NCBI GenBank assembly: GCA_041663585.1
Contig: JBAYMN010000030.1
Coordinates: 1 to 5,612, forward strand
Reading direction: 5' to 3'
Length of the DNA: 5,612 nt
Source of the DNA: JALOBO01 sp023228225
GTDB taxonomy: Bacteria; Bacillota; Clostridia; Christensenellales; UBA1242
Under the pieces are notes generated by a model, which was given only the letters and a program-made list of their open reading frames with translations, was not told where the DNA came from and searched no databases. Position numbers and translations under genes: made by a program. How positions within the stretch are numbered: the first letter of the stretch is position 1; each line of letters opens with the position of its first letter. Below are positions 1-4,868 of this stretch, one piece after another.

Positions 1-129
1 ATTATTTTTTAAAACATTTTTATAAATACCAATAATATAATCAACGACTTCTTCTATTGTTTGTTTTATATTGCTTTCGTTTGTACTTAAATTCATAAGT
101 TTCGATTTTACAATATAATAGCGATGCAT
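1..129 (-). CDS. Unidentified protein, N-terminal part only (runs off the left edge)
   Basis: I do not recognise this protein. From ATG 127-129 the minus strand reads 43 codons without a stop to the first base of the window, so the C-terminus is missing. The peptide starts MHRYYIVKSKLMNLS and continues with an amphipathic, helix-prone stretch (EEVVDYIIGIYKNV at about residues 26-39). No signal peptide or known motif is visible. The frame is actually open from a TGA at 169-171, so 56 codons are open, but there is no usual start codon between that TGA and 129. No good Shine-Dalgarno lies before ATG 129. The strong one nearby (178-183) serves a 13-codon ORF in another frame that stops one base before this ATG. 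Either this gene is translated by coupling to that ORF, or the two are halves of one frameshifted gene. It is probably co-transcribed with the ankyrin gene upstream. Coding status is likely from length alone in such AT-rich DNA; function is unknown. Confidence 0.45.
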   Translation of the reverse strand, partial: MHRYYIVKSKLMNLSTNESNIKQTIEEVVDYIIGIYKNVLKNN

Positions 130-130
130 T

Positions 131-172
131 TTAACGCTCTCGCTGAGTTTCCATAGTAGAATATTCTTTCAT
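131..172 (-). CDS. 13-codon ORF with strong ribosome-binding site (leader peptide or frameshifted gene start)
   Basis: An AGGAGA Shine-Dalgarno at 178-183 sits five bases before ATG 170-172. The ORF reads MKEYSTMETQRER and ends in TAA at 131-133. One base later comes ATG 127-129, in a different frame, which opens the edge gene. The start signal is among the best in the window, so translation here is well supported, but such a short product need not be functional. It could be a coupling leader for the downstream gene. Alternatively it is the true N-terminus of that gene, broken by a one-base indel shortly before 131. A competing ATG at 175-177 overlaps the Shine-Dalgarno and meets TGA after one codon. 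The ORF begins 28 bp after the ankyrin gene ends, with no terminator between, so the two are probably one transcript. Confidence 0.4.
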   Translation of the reverse strand: MKEYSTMETQRER

Positions 173-177
173 AACAT

Positions 178-183
178 TCTCCT
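178..183 (-). promoter_or_regulatory. Strong Shine-Dalgarno before the 13-codon ORF
   Basis: AGGAGA on the minus strand, five bases before ATG 170-172. It decides that initiation occurs at 172 and not at ATG 127-129, which is the start that opens the long frame to the window edge. Confidence 0.6.
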
Positions 184-200
184 AATCATACATAATATTT

Positions 201-986
201 TTAGTTTCTAATGTTCTCTTCTGCCTGTTTATCCATTTCGGCAAAATATATTTCTGGTGAGTAGTTTACAGGTCTTATAAAATTATTTGCAATCCATTCT
301 TGTTCAGCTTTATGTAAGTATTCAACACAGTTTTCATTACCATTTGCTAAATCAGATGCAAGTCTTGGATATTTTTCTCTGGTTTCTATTAACGGGCTTG
401 CGCCACTTTTAACTAGCATTCTAATAAAACTTTTTTCTACACCGTACTTAGTTGCGTATGAAAGCGCGGTTAAGCCTTTATTATTTTGTAAATCCAAATC
501 GCAGTGATTCTCAATTAATAAACGCATAATTTTATCATAATGAATATAATAATTTAGCATCGGTATGAATTTATACAAAACACTTTTTGCCTTTGTAACC
601 TTGCCAGTACTTTTAAATTCTTTTCGCGCAATATCAAGTACTCTTTGATTTGCAACCTTCATAAGTGCGCTTTCCCCGTTTATATCTTGTAAATCTAAAT
701 CCGCACCAGATTTACAGCATAAATCTACTAAGGTAATAAAGCCTTTTTCTGCAACTTTCATTACAAAAGTTTGTAAGGTGTTTTTTTCTTTAATATTAAG
801 GTTTGCTCCATTTAAAAGTAATTTGTTTGCCTTAATATATAAATCCTCTTCTAAAATATTACCCCAATTATCATTAAGTAATTCTAATAATTCATAGCCA
901 AGTTCATCTGATTTTTCATTTCCAATTTCGCCACGCTTGTTAGCAAGTATATTTCGCCAGTTAATAATTTCATTTTGGTCTATCAT
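201..986 (-). CDS. Ankyrin-repeat protein, soluble, function unknown
   Basis: A 261-residue protein with no signal peptide or membrane segment, so probably cytoplasmic. Ankyrin-type units are visible by their helix-turn-helix and loop pattern. A partial unit ends in LLLNGANLNIKEK (about 56-68). One unit covers about 71-102 and ends CKSGADLDLQD. Another begins INGESALMKVANQ (102-114), is interrupted by a basic insert of about 35 residues, and resumes with IMRLLIENHCDLDLQN (153-168). The last covers about 169-201 (NKGLTALSYATKYG to LVKSGASPLIE). About 42 residues before and 60 after the repeats match nothing I know. Ankyrin repeats bind proteins, so a binding role is likely but the partner cannot be read from the sequence. 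The start at 986 is supported by AAAGGA (994-999) seven bases upstream and a good promoter further up. It follows divIC in the same direction but is separated from it by a terminator, so it is its own transcription unit, perhaps with the small ORFs after it. Confidence 0.85.
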   Translation of the reverse strand: MIDQNEIINWRNILANKRGEIGNEKSDELGYELLELLNDNWGNILEEDLYIKANKLLLNGANLNIKEKNTLQTFVMKVAEKGFITLVDLCCKSGADLDLQDINGESALMKVANQRVLDIARKEFKSTGKVTKAKSVLYKFIPMLNYYIHYDKIMRLLIENHCDLDLQNNKGLTALSYATKYGVEKSFIRMLVKSGASPLIETREKYPRLASDLANGNENCVEYLHKAEQEWIANNFIRPVNYSPEIYFAEMDKQAEENIRN

Positions 987-1002
987 ATTATAATCCTTTG
1001 TA

Positions 1003-1046
1003 ATCAGATTTTTATATAACTAATTGTACAATTATATTAATCTGAT
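1003..1046. repeat. Nested inverted repeats over the ankyrin promoter, possible operator
   Basis: The 14-bp perfect palindrome TAATTGTACAATTA (1021-1034) covers the -10 box. Around it lie 8-bp inverted arms ATCAGATT (1003-1010) and AATCTGAT (1039-1046), the latter touching the -35. The two symmetries have different centres. A repressor site here would block the promoter. AT-rich DNA yields short palindromes by chance, so this is only a candidate. Confidence 0.35.
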
Positions 1047-1051
1047 GTCAA
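1023..1051 (-). promoter_or_regulatory. Sigma-A type promoter of the ankyrin gene
   Basis: On the minus strand TTGACA (1046-1051), a 17-bp spacer, then TACAAT (1023-1028). This is a perfect -35 and a five-of-six -10. Transcription would start near 1016, giving a leader of about 30 bases that contains the AAAGGA ribosome-binding site. The -10 lies inside a 14-bp palindrome (1021-1034). Confidence 0.7.
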
Positions 1052-1113
1052 TACTTAATTTTTTGAACTATTATGATATAAGTAATATATTACATATAAT
1101 GAGGTTTAGTTCC

Positions 1114-1148
1114 AAAACAAAAAAAGTGGCAATTTAATCATTTGCCAC
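1114..1148 (-). terminator. Rho-independent terminator of the yabP-yabQ-divIC operon
   Basis: On the minus strand GTGGCAA (1142-1148) pairs with TTGCCAC (1126-1132) across a 9-base loop, followed by seven T (1119-1125) and a further T-rich tail. The stop codon of divIC (1134-1136) is in the loop and the last sense codons form the 5' arm. The end of the gene and the end of the transcript therefore coincide. Confidence 0.85.
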
Positions 1149-1418
1149 AAATTTGGTTTCCCCGCTTTTACCCCAGCCTAATATTTCCCGTGCATATTTT
1201 TCTACATATTCTTCGGTTTGAATATAATCTACTTGCTCGGATAATTGACAGCGTTCATCTAATAAAGAATTAAGTTCCATCTCCAACGCCTCTTGCTTAG
1301 ATTTTAATTCACCAAGTTTAATGTACTGCATTGTTATAGCAATAAGAACAAAAAACAAAAAACATACAGCCACCGCCGTAACAAATTGGACAATTAATTT
1401 AAGTCTGTTCTCCGTCAT
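1134..1418 (-). CDS. divIC: Septum formation initiator, DivIC/FtsB family
   Basis: A 94-residue bitopic membrane protein with the standard build of the family. There is a short basic N-terminus, one membrane helix (about 8-31), a coiled coil (about 32-66, EALEMELNSLLDERCQL), and the conserved C-terminal block EEYVEKYAREILGWGKSGE (69-87). In this family such proteins pair with FtsL (and DivIB/FtsQ) at the division septum to activate cell-wall synthesis; the role is inferred from the family. The start at 1418 lies 20 bases inside the end of yabQ. A weak AAAGG (1430-1434) is 11 bases upstream, so translation is probably coupled to yabQ. The order yabP-yabQ-divIC is the one found in Bacillus subtilis and clostridia and strongly supports the name over other FtsB-like proteins. 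The gene is last in its operon. Confidence 0.9.
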   Translation of the reverse strand: MTENRLKLIVQFVTAVAVCFLFFVLIAITMQYIKLGELKSKQEALEMELNSLLDERCQLSEQVDYIQTEEYVEKYAREILGWGKSGETKFVAND

Positions 1419-1773
1419 TAGTTTTTATACCTTTATTTAAGTACTTTTGCTTTAAAAATTTAAGCATATTTCTAATTTTATTATATATTAATATTGCAAA
1501 ATTTGCAACCGTTTTACCAAGTGTACATACTCCAACAAATATTCCAATTAAAAATCCCACTAACATAAAAAGTCTTATTTGCCCGAAATTTGTAATTAAT
1601 GCACAAAATAAAAAAGCAAAAGTTGAAACTATGCAAAAACATAAATCTAAAATGACACCTATCACTTTTTGTTTGCGCAAAAGTGTTAAAATTTTATAAA
1701 TTATACCGCAGATTATTCCAGCATAAATAAATGCTGAAAATATATATATTTGTCCTAAACTATCAAAAAACAT
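1399..1773 (-). CDS. yabQ: Spore cortex biosynthesis membrane protein YabQ
   Basis: A 124-residue polytopic membrane protein. Hydrophobic segments lie at about 8-31, 38-60 and 66-97, followed by a basic cytosolic-type tail (KIRNMLKFLKQKYLNKG). In B. subtilis YabQ sits in the outer forespore membrane and is needed for the spore cortex; this role is taken from the family. The sequence diverges quickly in this family, so the identification rests on size, membrane pattern and position between yabP and divIC. Its ATG (1771-1773) shares one base with the yabP stop codon (TAATG). No Shine-Dalgarno is evident, so it is probably translated by coupling to yabP. Its last 20 bases overlap divIC. Confidence 0.85.
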   Translation of the reverse strand: MFFDSLGQIYIFSAFIYAGIICGIIYKILTLLRKQKVIGVILDLCFCIVSTFAFLFCALITNFGQIRLFMLVGFLIGIFVGVCTLGKTVANFAILIYNKIRNMLKFLKQKYLNKGIKTNDGEQT

Positions 1774-2060
1774 TATTTAAACAACCGTTTTAATAAACTT
1801 AATTTTTGTTGACTTGTGCTGTATTTAATACTATCTACTATACCTTCAACTTCTATTATGCCTTGTTCAACATCTAATTTTGTAATATGCAATTCTGTAC
1901 CAGCAACAGATAACATTTCTTCCGAAAGTTTAAGTACAAGCATATTGGCATTTACACTTACAACGGATTCAAGCCCTGTTATGCTTAGATTTTTTTGGTT
2001 TATTAATGCTAATTTATGTTCACGCATTTTGATATTATTAGGTTTTTCATTTTCTGGCAT
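1773..2060 (-). CDS. yabP: Sporulation protein YabP
   Basis: A 95-residue soluble protein of the YabP family (YabP/YqfC domain). The N-terminus MREHKLALINQKNLSITGLE (12-31) corresponds to the family opening HKL-L-NRK-L-ITG. It is followed by VVSVNANMLVLKLSEEML, then GTELHITKLDVEQGIIEVEG (54-73) and a basic end (LLKRLFK). In B. subtilis yabP and yabQ are transcribed by sigma-E in the mother cell. YabP's own biochemical role is unclear. The start at 2060 is fixed by AAGGGGG (2068-2074), seven bases upstream; a start at Met12 would lack such a site. It is the first gene of the operon and is divergent from the membrane-protein gene at 2247. The gene usually found just upstream in bacilli (an S4-domain protein, yabO) is not here. 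Confidence 0.9.
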   Translation of the reverse strand: MPENEKPNNIKMREHKLALINQKNLSITGLESVVSVNANMLVLKLSEEMLSVAGTELHITKLDVEQGIIEVEGIVDSIKYSTSQQKLSLLKRLFK

Positions 2061-2067
2061 TTTGTTT

Positions 2068-2074
2068 CCCCCTT
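2068..2074 (-). promoter_or_regulatory. Ribosome-binding site of yabP
   Basis: AAGGGGG on the minus strand, seven bases before the ATG at 2058-2060. It selects this start over the internal Met12 codon. Confidence 0.7.
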
Positions 2075-2109
2075 GTATACATATAAATATATTATTTTTT
2101 ATAAATTTT

Positions 2110-2138
2110 ATGATATGGCAGTAAAACCAATTATATAC
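2110..2138 (-). promoter_or_regulatory. Possible sigma-E promoter of yabP-yabQ-divIC
   Basis: On the minus strand GTATATA (2132-2138), 14 bases, then CATATCAT (2110-2117). This resembles the mother-cell sigma-E pattern (ATAT-containing -35, CATAnnAT-like -10), and CATAAAAT lies just downstream at 2105-2112 as an alternative. The operon is under sigma-E in B. subtilis. The match is partial and the DNA is very AT-rich, so this is tentative. Confidence 0.3.
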
Positions 2139-2190
2139 TGACTTACAATTTAAAATAATAACAGAGAATATTAAAAAACAAAATTAAGTA

Positions 2191-2205
2191 TTGCAATATT
2201 TGCAA
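2191..2205. repeat. Tandem TTGCAA palindromes over the -35, possible operator
   Basis: TTGCAA-TAT-TTGCAA. Each hexamer is its own reverse complement, and the 15-bp unit is symmetric except at its central base. It covers the -35 and the start of the spacer, a position where a bound regulator would compete with RNA polymerase. Confidence 0.35.
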
Positions 2206-2219
2206 CAATGTTGTATAAT
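2191..2219 (+). promoter_or_regulatory. Sigma-A type promoter of the two-pass membrane protein gene
   Basis: TTGCAA (2191-2196), a 17-bp spacer and a perfect TATAAT (2214-2219). Transcription would begin near 2226, about 20 bases before the ATG, leaving room for the AGGAGT ribosome-binding site in the leader. Confidence 0.7.
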
Positions 2220-2246
2220 ACATTATATTAAAAAGGAGTTACATAA

Positions 2247-2705
2247 ATGAAAGAATATTATGATAATGATATTGACCAAGCATATAGTCAAGTTAAGACC
2301 GCTACAAGCATTTCACAATTAACGGATATTAGGGCAAATGCTGTAAAAAAATATAATAAGGTAATAGAAAAACTTAAAAAATTACAATTTGGTTTATATG
2401 CTGTTGGTATCTTAATATTAGCCGGAATTAGTTTCCTCTTTTCTCCTATCCTTACTTTGGGAATTGCTTTGACATCTGCTGGTGTAGTGGGCGCTACTAT
2501 TTTGGGAATCATTTCAAAAAAACTTGAAAGAAAAACTTTTGCATATGAAGTTTTAGATGATAATATATCACAAAAAAAATCCGAAATAAAATTACAAGTG
2601 GAAATTTTAAAGTCAAAAGAAACTGAGCAAACAAAAGAGTCAATAGTTGAGACAGAACAATCAACAATTAAAATTAAACCTGAAAATAGTATGGAACAAG
2701 ATTAA
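2247..2705 (+). CDS. Unrecognised small two-pass membrane protein
   Basis: I do not recognise the family. The 152 residues divide into four parts. An acidic then basic soluble N-terminus covers 1-47, with a helix-prone stretch from about 28 to 46. Two membrane helices follow at about 48-67 and 70-91 with a very short SPIL turn between them. A charged, coiled-coil-like stretch (KKLERKTFAYEVLDDNISQKK) starts at about 91 and runs to 125. The tail (126-152) is rich in Glu, Thr and Lys and is probably disordered. With a tight hairpin, both ends should lie on the same side, probably the cytoplasm. The start is supported by AGGAGT nine bases before the ATG and a strong promoter. It is monocistronic: divergent from yabP and convergent with cysS. 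No catalytic or binding residues stand out, so no function is proposed. Confidence 0.8.
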   Translation: MKEYYDNDIDQAYSQVKTATSISQLTDIRANAVKKYNKVIEKLKKLQFGLYAVGILILAGISFLFSPILTLGIALTSAGVVGATILGIISKKLERKTFAYEVLDDNISQKKSEIKLQVEILKSKETEQTKESIVETEQSTIKIKPENSMEQD

Positions 2706-2732
2706 AAAATCGTATTTACAAATAAAAAAATC

Positions 2733-2765
2733 AAAAAACAAACTTAAATTAAAGTTTGTTTTTTT
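2733..2765. terminator. Bidirectional terminator between the membrane-protein gene and cysS
   Basis: CAAACTT (2739-2745) pairs with AAGTTTG (2752-2758) across the 6-base loop AAATTA. Six A (2733-2738) lie on the left and seven T (2759-2765) on the right. Read from either strand this is a stem followed by a U tract, so it can end both convergent transcripts. The A and T runs can also extend the stem. Confidence 0.85.
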
Positions 2766-2778
2766 GTTTATTATAAAA

Positions 2779-4167
2779 TTAAATTTTTGTAAGTTCATAT
2801 CCTAATGCGTTATCTTTTACTGCATAGCCATTTTGTTTTAGTTCTTCTCTTAACTTGTCAGAAAGAGCAAAATCTTTATTTTTGCGTGCTAATAATCTTT
2901 GGTTTGCTAGTTCAACAACAATTTGTGGTATTTCTTGTTTTTGGTTTTCAACTTCGGCTTTATCTAAGTCAAGCCCAAAAACGCTGTCAAATTCTACTGT
3001 TAAATTATAAATATCTTCACTCTTTTCTTCGGTTTTTAGCATTTCCCAAACTATGCCTAATGCTTTTGGTAAATTTAAATCATCGTTAATTGCATCTAAA
3101 AATAAAGCGTGATATTTTTCTAATGTTTCTGCGTTTACTTTATTCTCACCAGTTTTATGAAGTAACACTAGATTACGCAAGCGTTCATATCCTATTTTTG
3201 CACTATCTAAGCCTGCGAATGTAAAGTTTAATTTATTATGATAATGTGTGTTTAAGCAAAAATATCTGTAATCAAGCGCCTTAAACCCACGAGATACAAG
3301 TTCTGGCACCGTATAAACATTGCCTAAACTCTTGCTCATTTTTCCGCCGTCTACTAACAAAAATTCGCTGTGAATCCAATAATTTACACTTTTATGTCCG
3401 CATGAGCAGTCGTTTTGTGCTATTTCGTTTTCGTGGTGAATTGTTAAATGGTCTATTCCGCCCGTGTGAATATCAAAGTGATCACCTAAATATTTTCGGC
3501 TCATAGCAGAACATTCTATATGCCAGCCTGGGTATCCCATTCCCCAAGGGCTTTCCCACTGCATAATATGATTTGGCTCGGCTTTTTTCCAAAGTGCAAA
3601 ATCGGCAGGATTGCGTTTTTGCTCATTTATTTCTACTCTGGCACCAGCAAGGCGATCATCAGCTTTTATTCCACTTAAAGACCCGTAACTAGGGAATTTG
3701 CTAACATCAAAATAAATGCCATCGTCTAATTCATAAGCAAAACCTTTTTTTAATAACGTCATTACAATTTGTTGCATTTCTTTTATGTGTTCAGTTGCTT
3801 TTACAATATGTTCTGGTTTACCAATATTTAATGCTTGAATATCTTCCATAAAATGTTTTGTGTAAAATTCGGCAATTTTGTAAACAGATTTATGTTCCCG
3901 CGTTGCCGCTACCACCATTTTGTCTTCACCGGCATCTTCATCGGAAGTTTTATGTCCAACATCGGTAATATTCATTACTCCGTTAACTTTATATCCGTTG
4001 TATTTAAGCACTCGGCGTAAAATGTCCATAAATATATAAGCACGCATATTGCCTATGTGGGCGTACCAATAAACCGTAGGTCCGCAAGTGTACATTTTTA
4101 CTTGCCCCTCTTTTATCGGTTTAAATTCTTCTTTTGTTCTACTTAGAGAATTATATAATTTAAGCAT
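2779..4167 (-). CDS. cysS: Cysteinyl-tRNA synthetase
   Basis: Cysteine-tRNA ligase: it activates cysteine with ATP and loads it onto tRNA-Cys in the cytoplasm. At 462 residues it is the usual bacterial length. The class I signatures are present: HIGN (37-40) and KMSKS (276-280, within GGKMSKSLGN). The zinc site that selects cysteine is complete: Cys28 (MYTCGPTVY), Cys219 (GWHIECSAMS), His244 and Glu248 (HHENEIA). The helical tRNA-binding C-terminal domain follows from about 300. Extra cysteines at 254 and 256 (NDCSCGH) follow the zinc-site segment. The start at 4167 opens with the typical MLKLYNSLSRTKEEF. An AAGGAA about ten bases upstream is the likely ribosome-binding site; an AAGG only two bases from the ATG is too close. 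It lies 45 bp after the HD gene with no terminator between, so they are probably co-transcribed. No T-box leader is present. Confidence 0.97.
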   Translation of the reverse strand: MLKLYNSLSRTKEEFKPIKEGQVKMYTCGPTVYWYAHIGNMRAYIFMDILRRVLKYNGYKVNGVMNITDVGHKTSDEDAGEDKMVVAATREHKSVYKIAEFYTKHFMEDIQALNIGKPEHIVKATEHIKEMQQIVMTLLKKGFAYELDDGIYFDVSKFPSYGSLSGIKADDRLAGARVEINEQKRNPADFALWKKAEPNHIMQWESPWGMGYPGWHIECSAMSRKYLGDHFDIHTGGIDHLTIHHENEIAQNDCSCGHKSVNYWIHSEFLLVDGGKMSKSLGNVYTVPELVSRGFKALDYRYFCLNTHYHNKLNFTFAGLDSAKIGYERLRNLVLLHKTGENKVNAETLEKYHALFLDAINDDLNLPKALGIVWEMLKTEEKSEDIYNLTVEFDSVFGLDLDKAEVENQKQEIPQIVVELANQRLLARKNKDFALSDKLREELKQNGYAVKDNALGYELTKI

Positions 4168-4212
4168 AACCTTAATTCCTTATTCTATTTTATTTTTTTG
4201 TATAATTAAATA

Positions 4213-4716
4213 TTACTTACTAAACAGCTCGCTACAAATTTTTACAAATTCTTGGTACATATCGTAATCTTTTAACACTTTTAAACTATTAACCAAACTA
4301 CAATAATACCATTTTTGTTTATTGTAACCGCGCTTAAATCTTGTCCATACCTCATCGCCACATTTTTCTAAATCGGCTTCTAAACTGCGAATATTGGATA
4401 GTTTATCGGCACATGCTACTTGTAATTCTTCTAAACTGGCTGTACCACCTAAGTGGTCAATTGTGTACTGTTTACGCTCTTCCCACGAAAGTGCTTTATT
4501 CTCGGACTCCGATGCAACCAAATCGGCAATTTCTTGCCCAAAATTTTCTACAATATCTTCTATGTGCGTTGTGGTATCTTCTAATGTGTCGTGTAAAATG
4601 CCCGCACAAATAACATTATCGCTTGCTCCGTTTGCGGTCAAAATTTGAGCAACTTCAAATAAATGCATAATGTATGGGACATTTGTTCCTTTTCTAAATT
4701 GGTCTTTATGTGCCAT
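4213..4716 (-). CDS. RelA/SpoT-type HD-domain hydrolase, with interrupted N-terminus
   Basis: A stand-alone HD-domain protein related to the hydrolase half of RelA/SpoT (as in MESH1 and other small ppGpp hydrolases). Conserved features are RKGTNVPYIMH (8-18, metal ligand His18), GILHDTLEDT (39-48, with His42, Asp43 and the Glu-Asp pair), and ACADKLSNIRS (101-111, Asp104). All the expected metal ligands are present. The C-terminal block VWTRFKRGYNKQKWYYCS is typical of this subgroup. (p)ppGpp or a related nucleotide is the likely substrate, by family only. The 167-residue frame begins at an ATG (4714-4716) with no Shine-Dalgarno and lacks most of the first helix. In the same frame upstream lie FAV, then TAA (4726-4728), then MLIHKAI from ATG 4747-4749, which has a Shine-Dalgarno and a promoter. 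The family usually reads KAIEFA here, so the TAA looks like a mutated GAA. The protein may restart at 4716, or the gene may be newly damaged. Confidence 0.85.
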   Translation of the reverse strand: MAHKDQFRKGTNVPYIMHLFEVAQILTANGASDNVICAGILHDTLEDTTTHIEDIVENFGQEIADLVASESENKALSWEERKQYTIDHLGGTASLEELQVACADKLSNIRSLEADLEKCGDEVWTRFKRGYNKQKWYYCSLVNSLKVLKDYDMYQEFVKICSELFSK

Positions 4717-4725
4717 TACAGCAAA

Positions 4726-4749
4726 TTATATTGCTTTGTGAATTAACAT
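4726..4749 (-). other. Original start of the HD gene: seven codons ended by an in-frame TAA
   Basis: From ATG 4747-4749 the minus strand reads MLIHKAI and then TAA (4726-4728). It continues in the same frame as FAVMAHKDQFRKG, which is the beginning of the annotated HD protein. AGTAGG (4758-4763) lies eight bases upstream and a consensus promoter lies beyond. MLIHKAI-x-FAVMAH is the expected N-terminal helix of this HD family, where x is usually Glu. A single G-to-T change in GAA explains the stop. The restart ATG is only nine bases after the stop, close enough for re-initiation. Confidence 0.65.
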
Positions 4750-4777
4750 TTTTAAAACCTACTAAAATTAATAATAA

Positions 4778-4806
4778 AGTATAAAGCATTAATAATACCT
4801 TGTCAA
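4778..4806 (-). promoter_or_regulatory. Sigma-A promoter of the HD gene (and probably cysS)
   Basis: On the minus strand TTGACA (4801-4806), a 17-bp spacer and TATACT (4778-4783). Transcription would start near 4771, about 22 bases before ATG 4747-4749. This argues that 4749 was the intended start codon. Confidence 0.75.
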
Positions 4807-4833
4807 TCTGTTTTATTTTTGAATTTTTTGTAA

Positions 4834-4862
4834 TTGTATTTATTTACTTTTTTTGCTATAAT
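4834..4862 (+). promoter_or_regulatory. Promoter of the UDG-like gene, predicted leaderless
   Basis: TATAAT at 4857-4862 is perfect. TTGTAT at 4834-4839, 17 bp upstream, is a weak -35 (three of six). The usual start distance puts the first transcribed base at about 4869, which is the A of the ATG. There is no Shine-Dalgarno in the T-rich stretch before the gene. Confidence 0.55.
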
Positions 4863-4868
4863 GCAAAT

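Noticed and set aside
175..177. ATG overlapping the AGGAGA site upstream of the left-edge ORF
   Set aside because: It has no spacing from the Shine-Dalgarno and meets TGA after one further codon.
1816..2124. Plus-strand frame opposite yabP, and other long frames opposite yabQ, cysS and the HD gene
   Set aside because: They mirror genes with clear family matches, lack ribosome-binding sites and have no recognisable protein features.
3300..3315. TGGCACCG resembling a T-box core near cysS
   Set aside because: It is inside cysS, on the strand opposite to cysS transcription, and has no leader structure or terminator around it.
4726..4728. TAA in the HD gene as evidence of stop-codon reassignment
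   Set aside because: TAA ends most other genes in the window (yabP, yabQ, divIC, UDG), so the standard code holds here.
4800..4868. TTG 4800 as start of the UDG-like gene, adding a hydrophobic N-terminus
   Set aside because: The added residues come from T-rich intergenic DNA that holds the gene's own -10 and the -35 of the divergent promoter. No Shine-Dalgarno precedes TTG 4800, and family members begin close to the CxxC motif.
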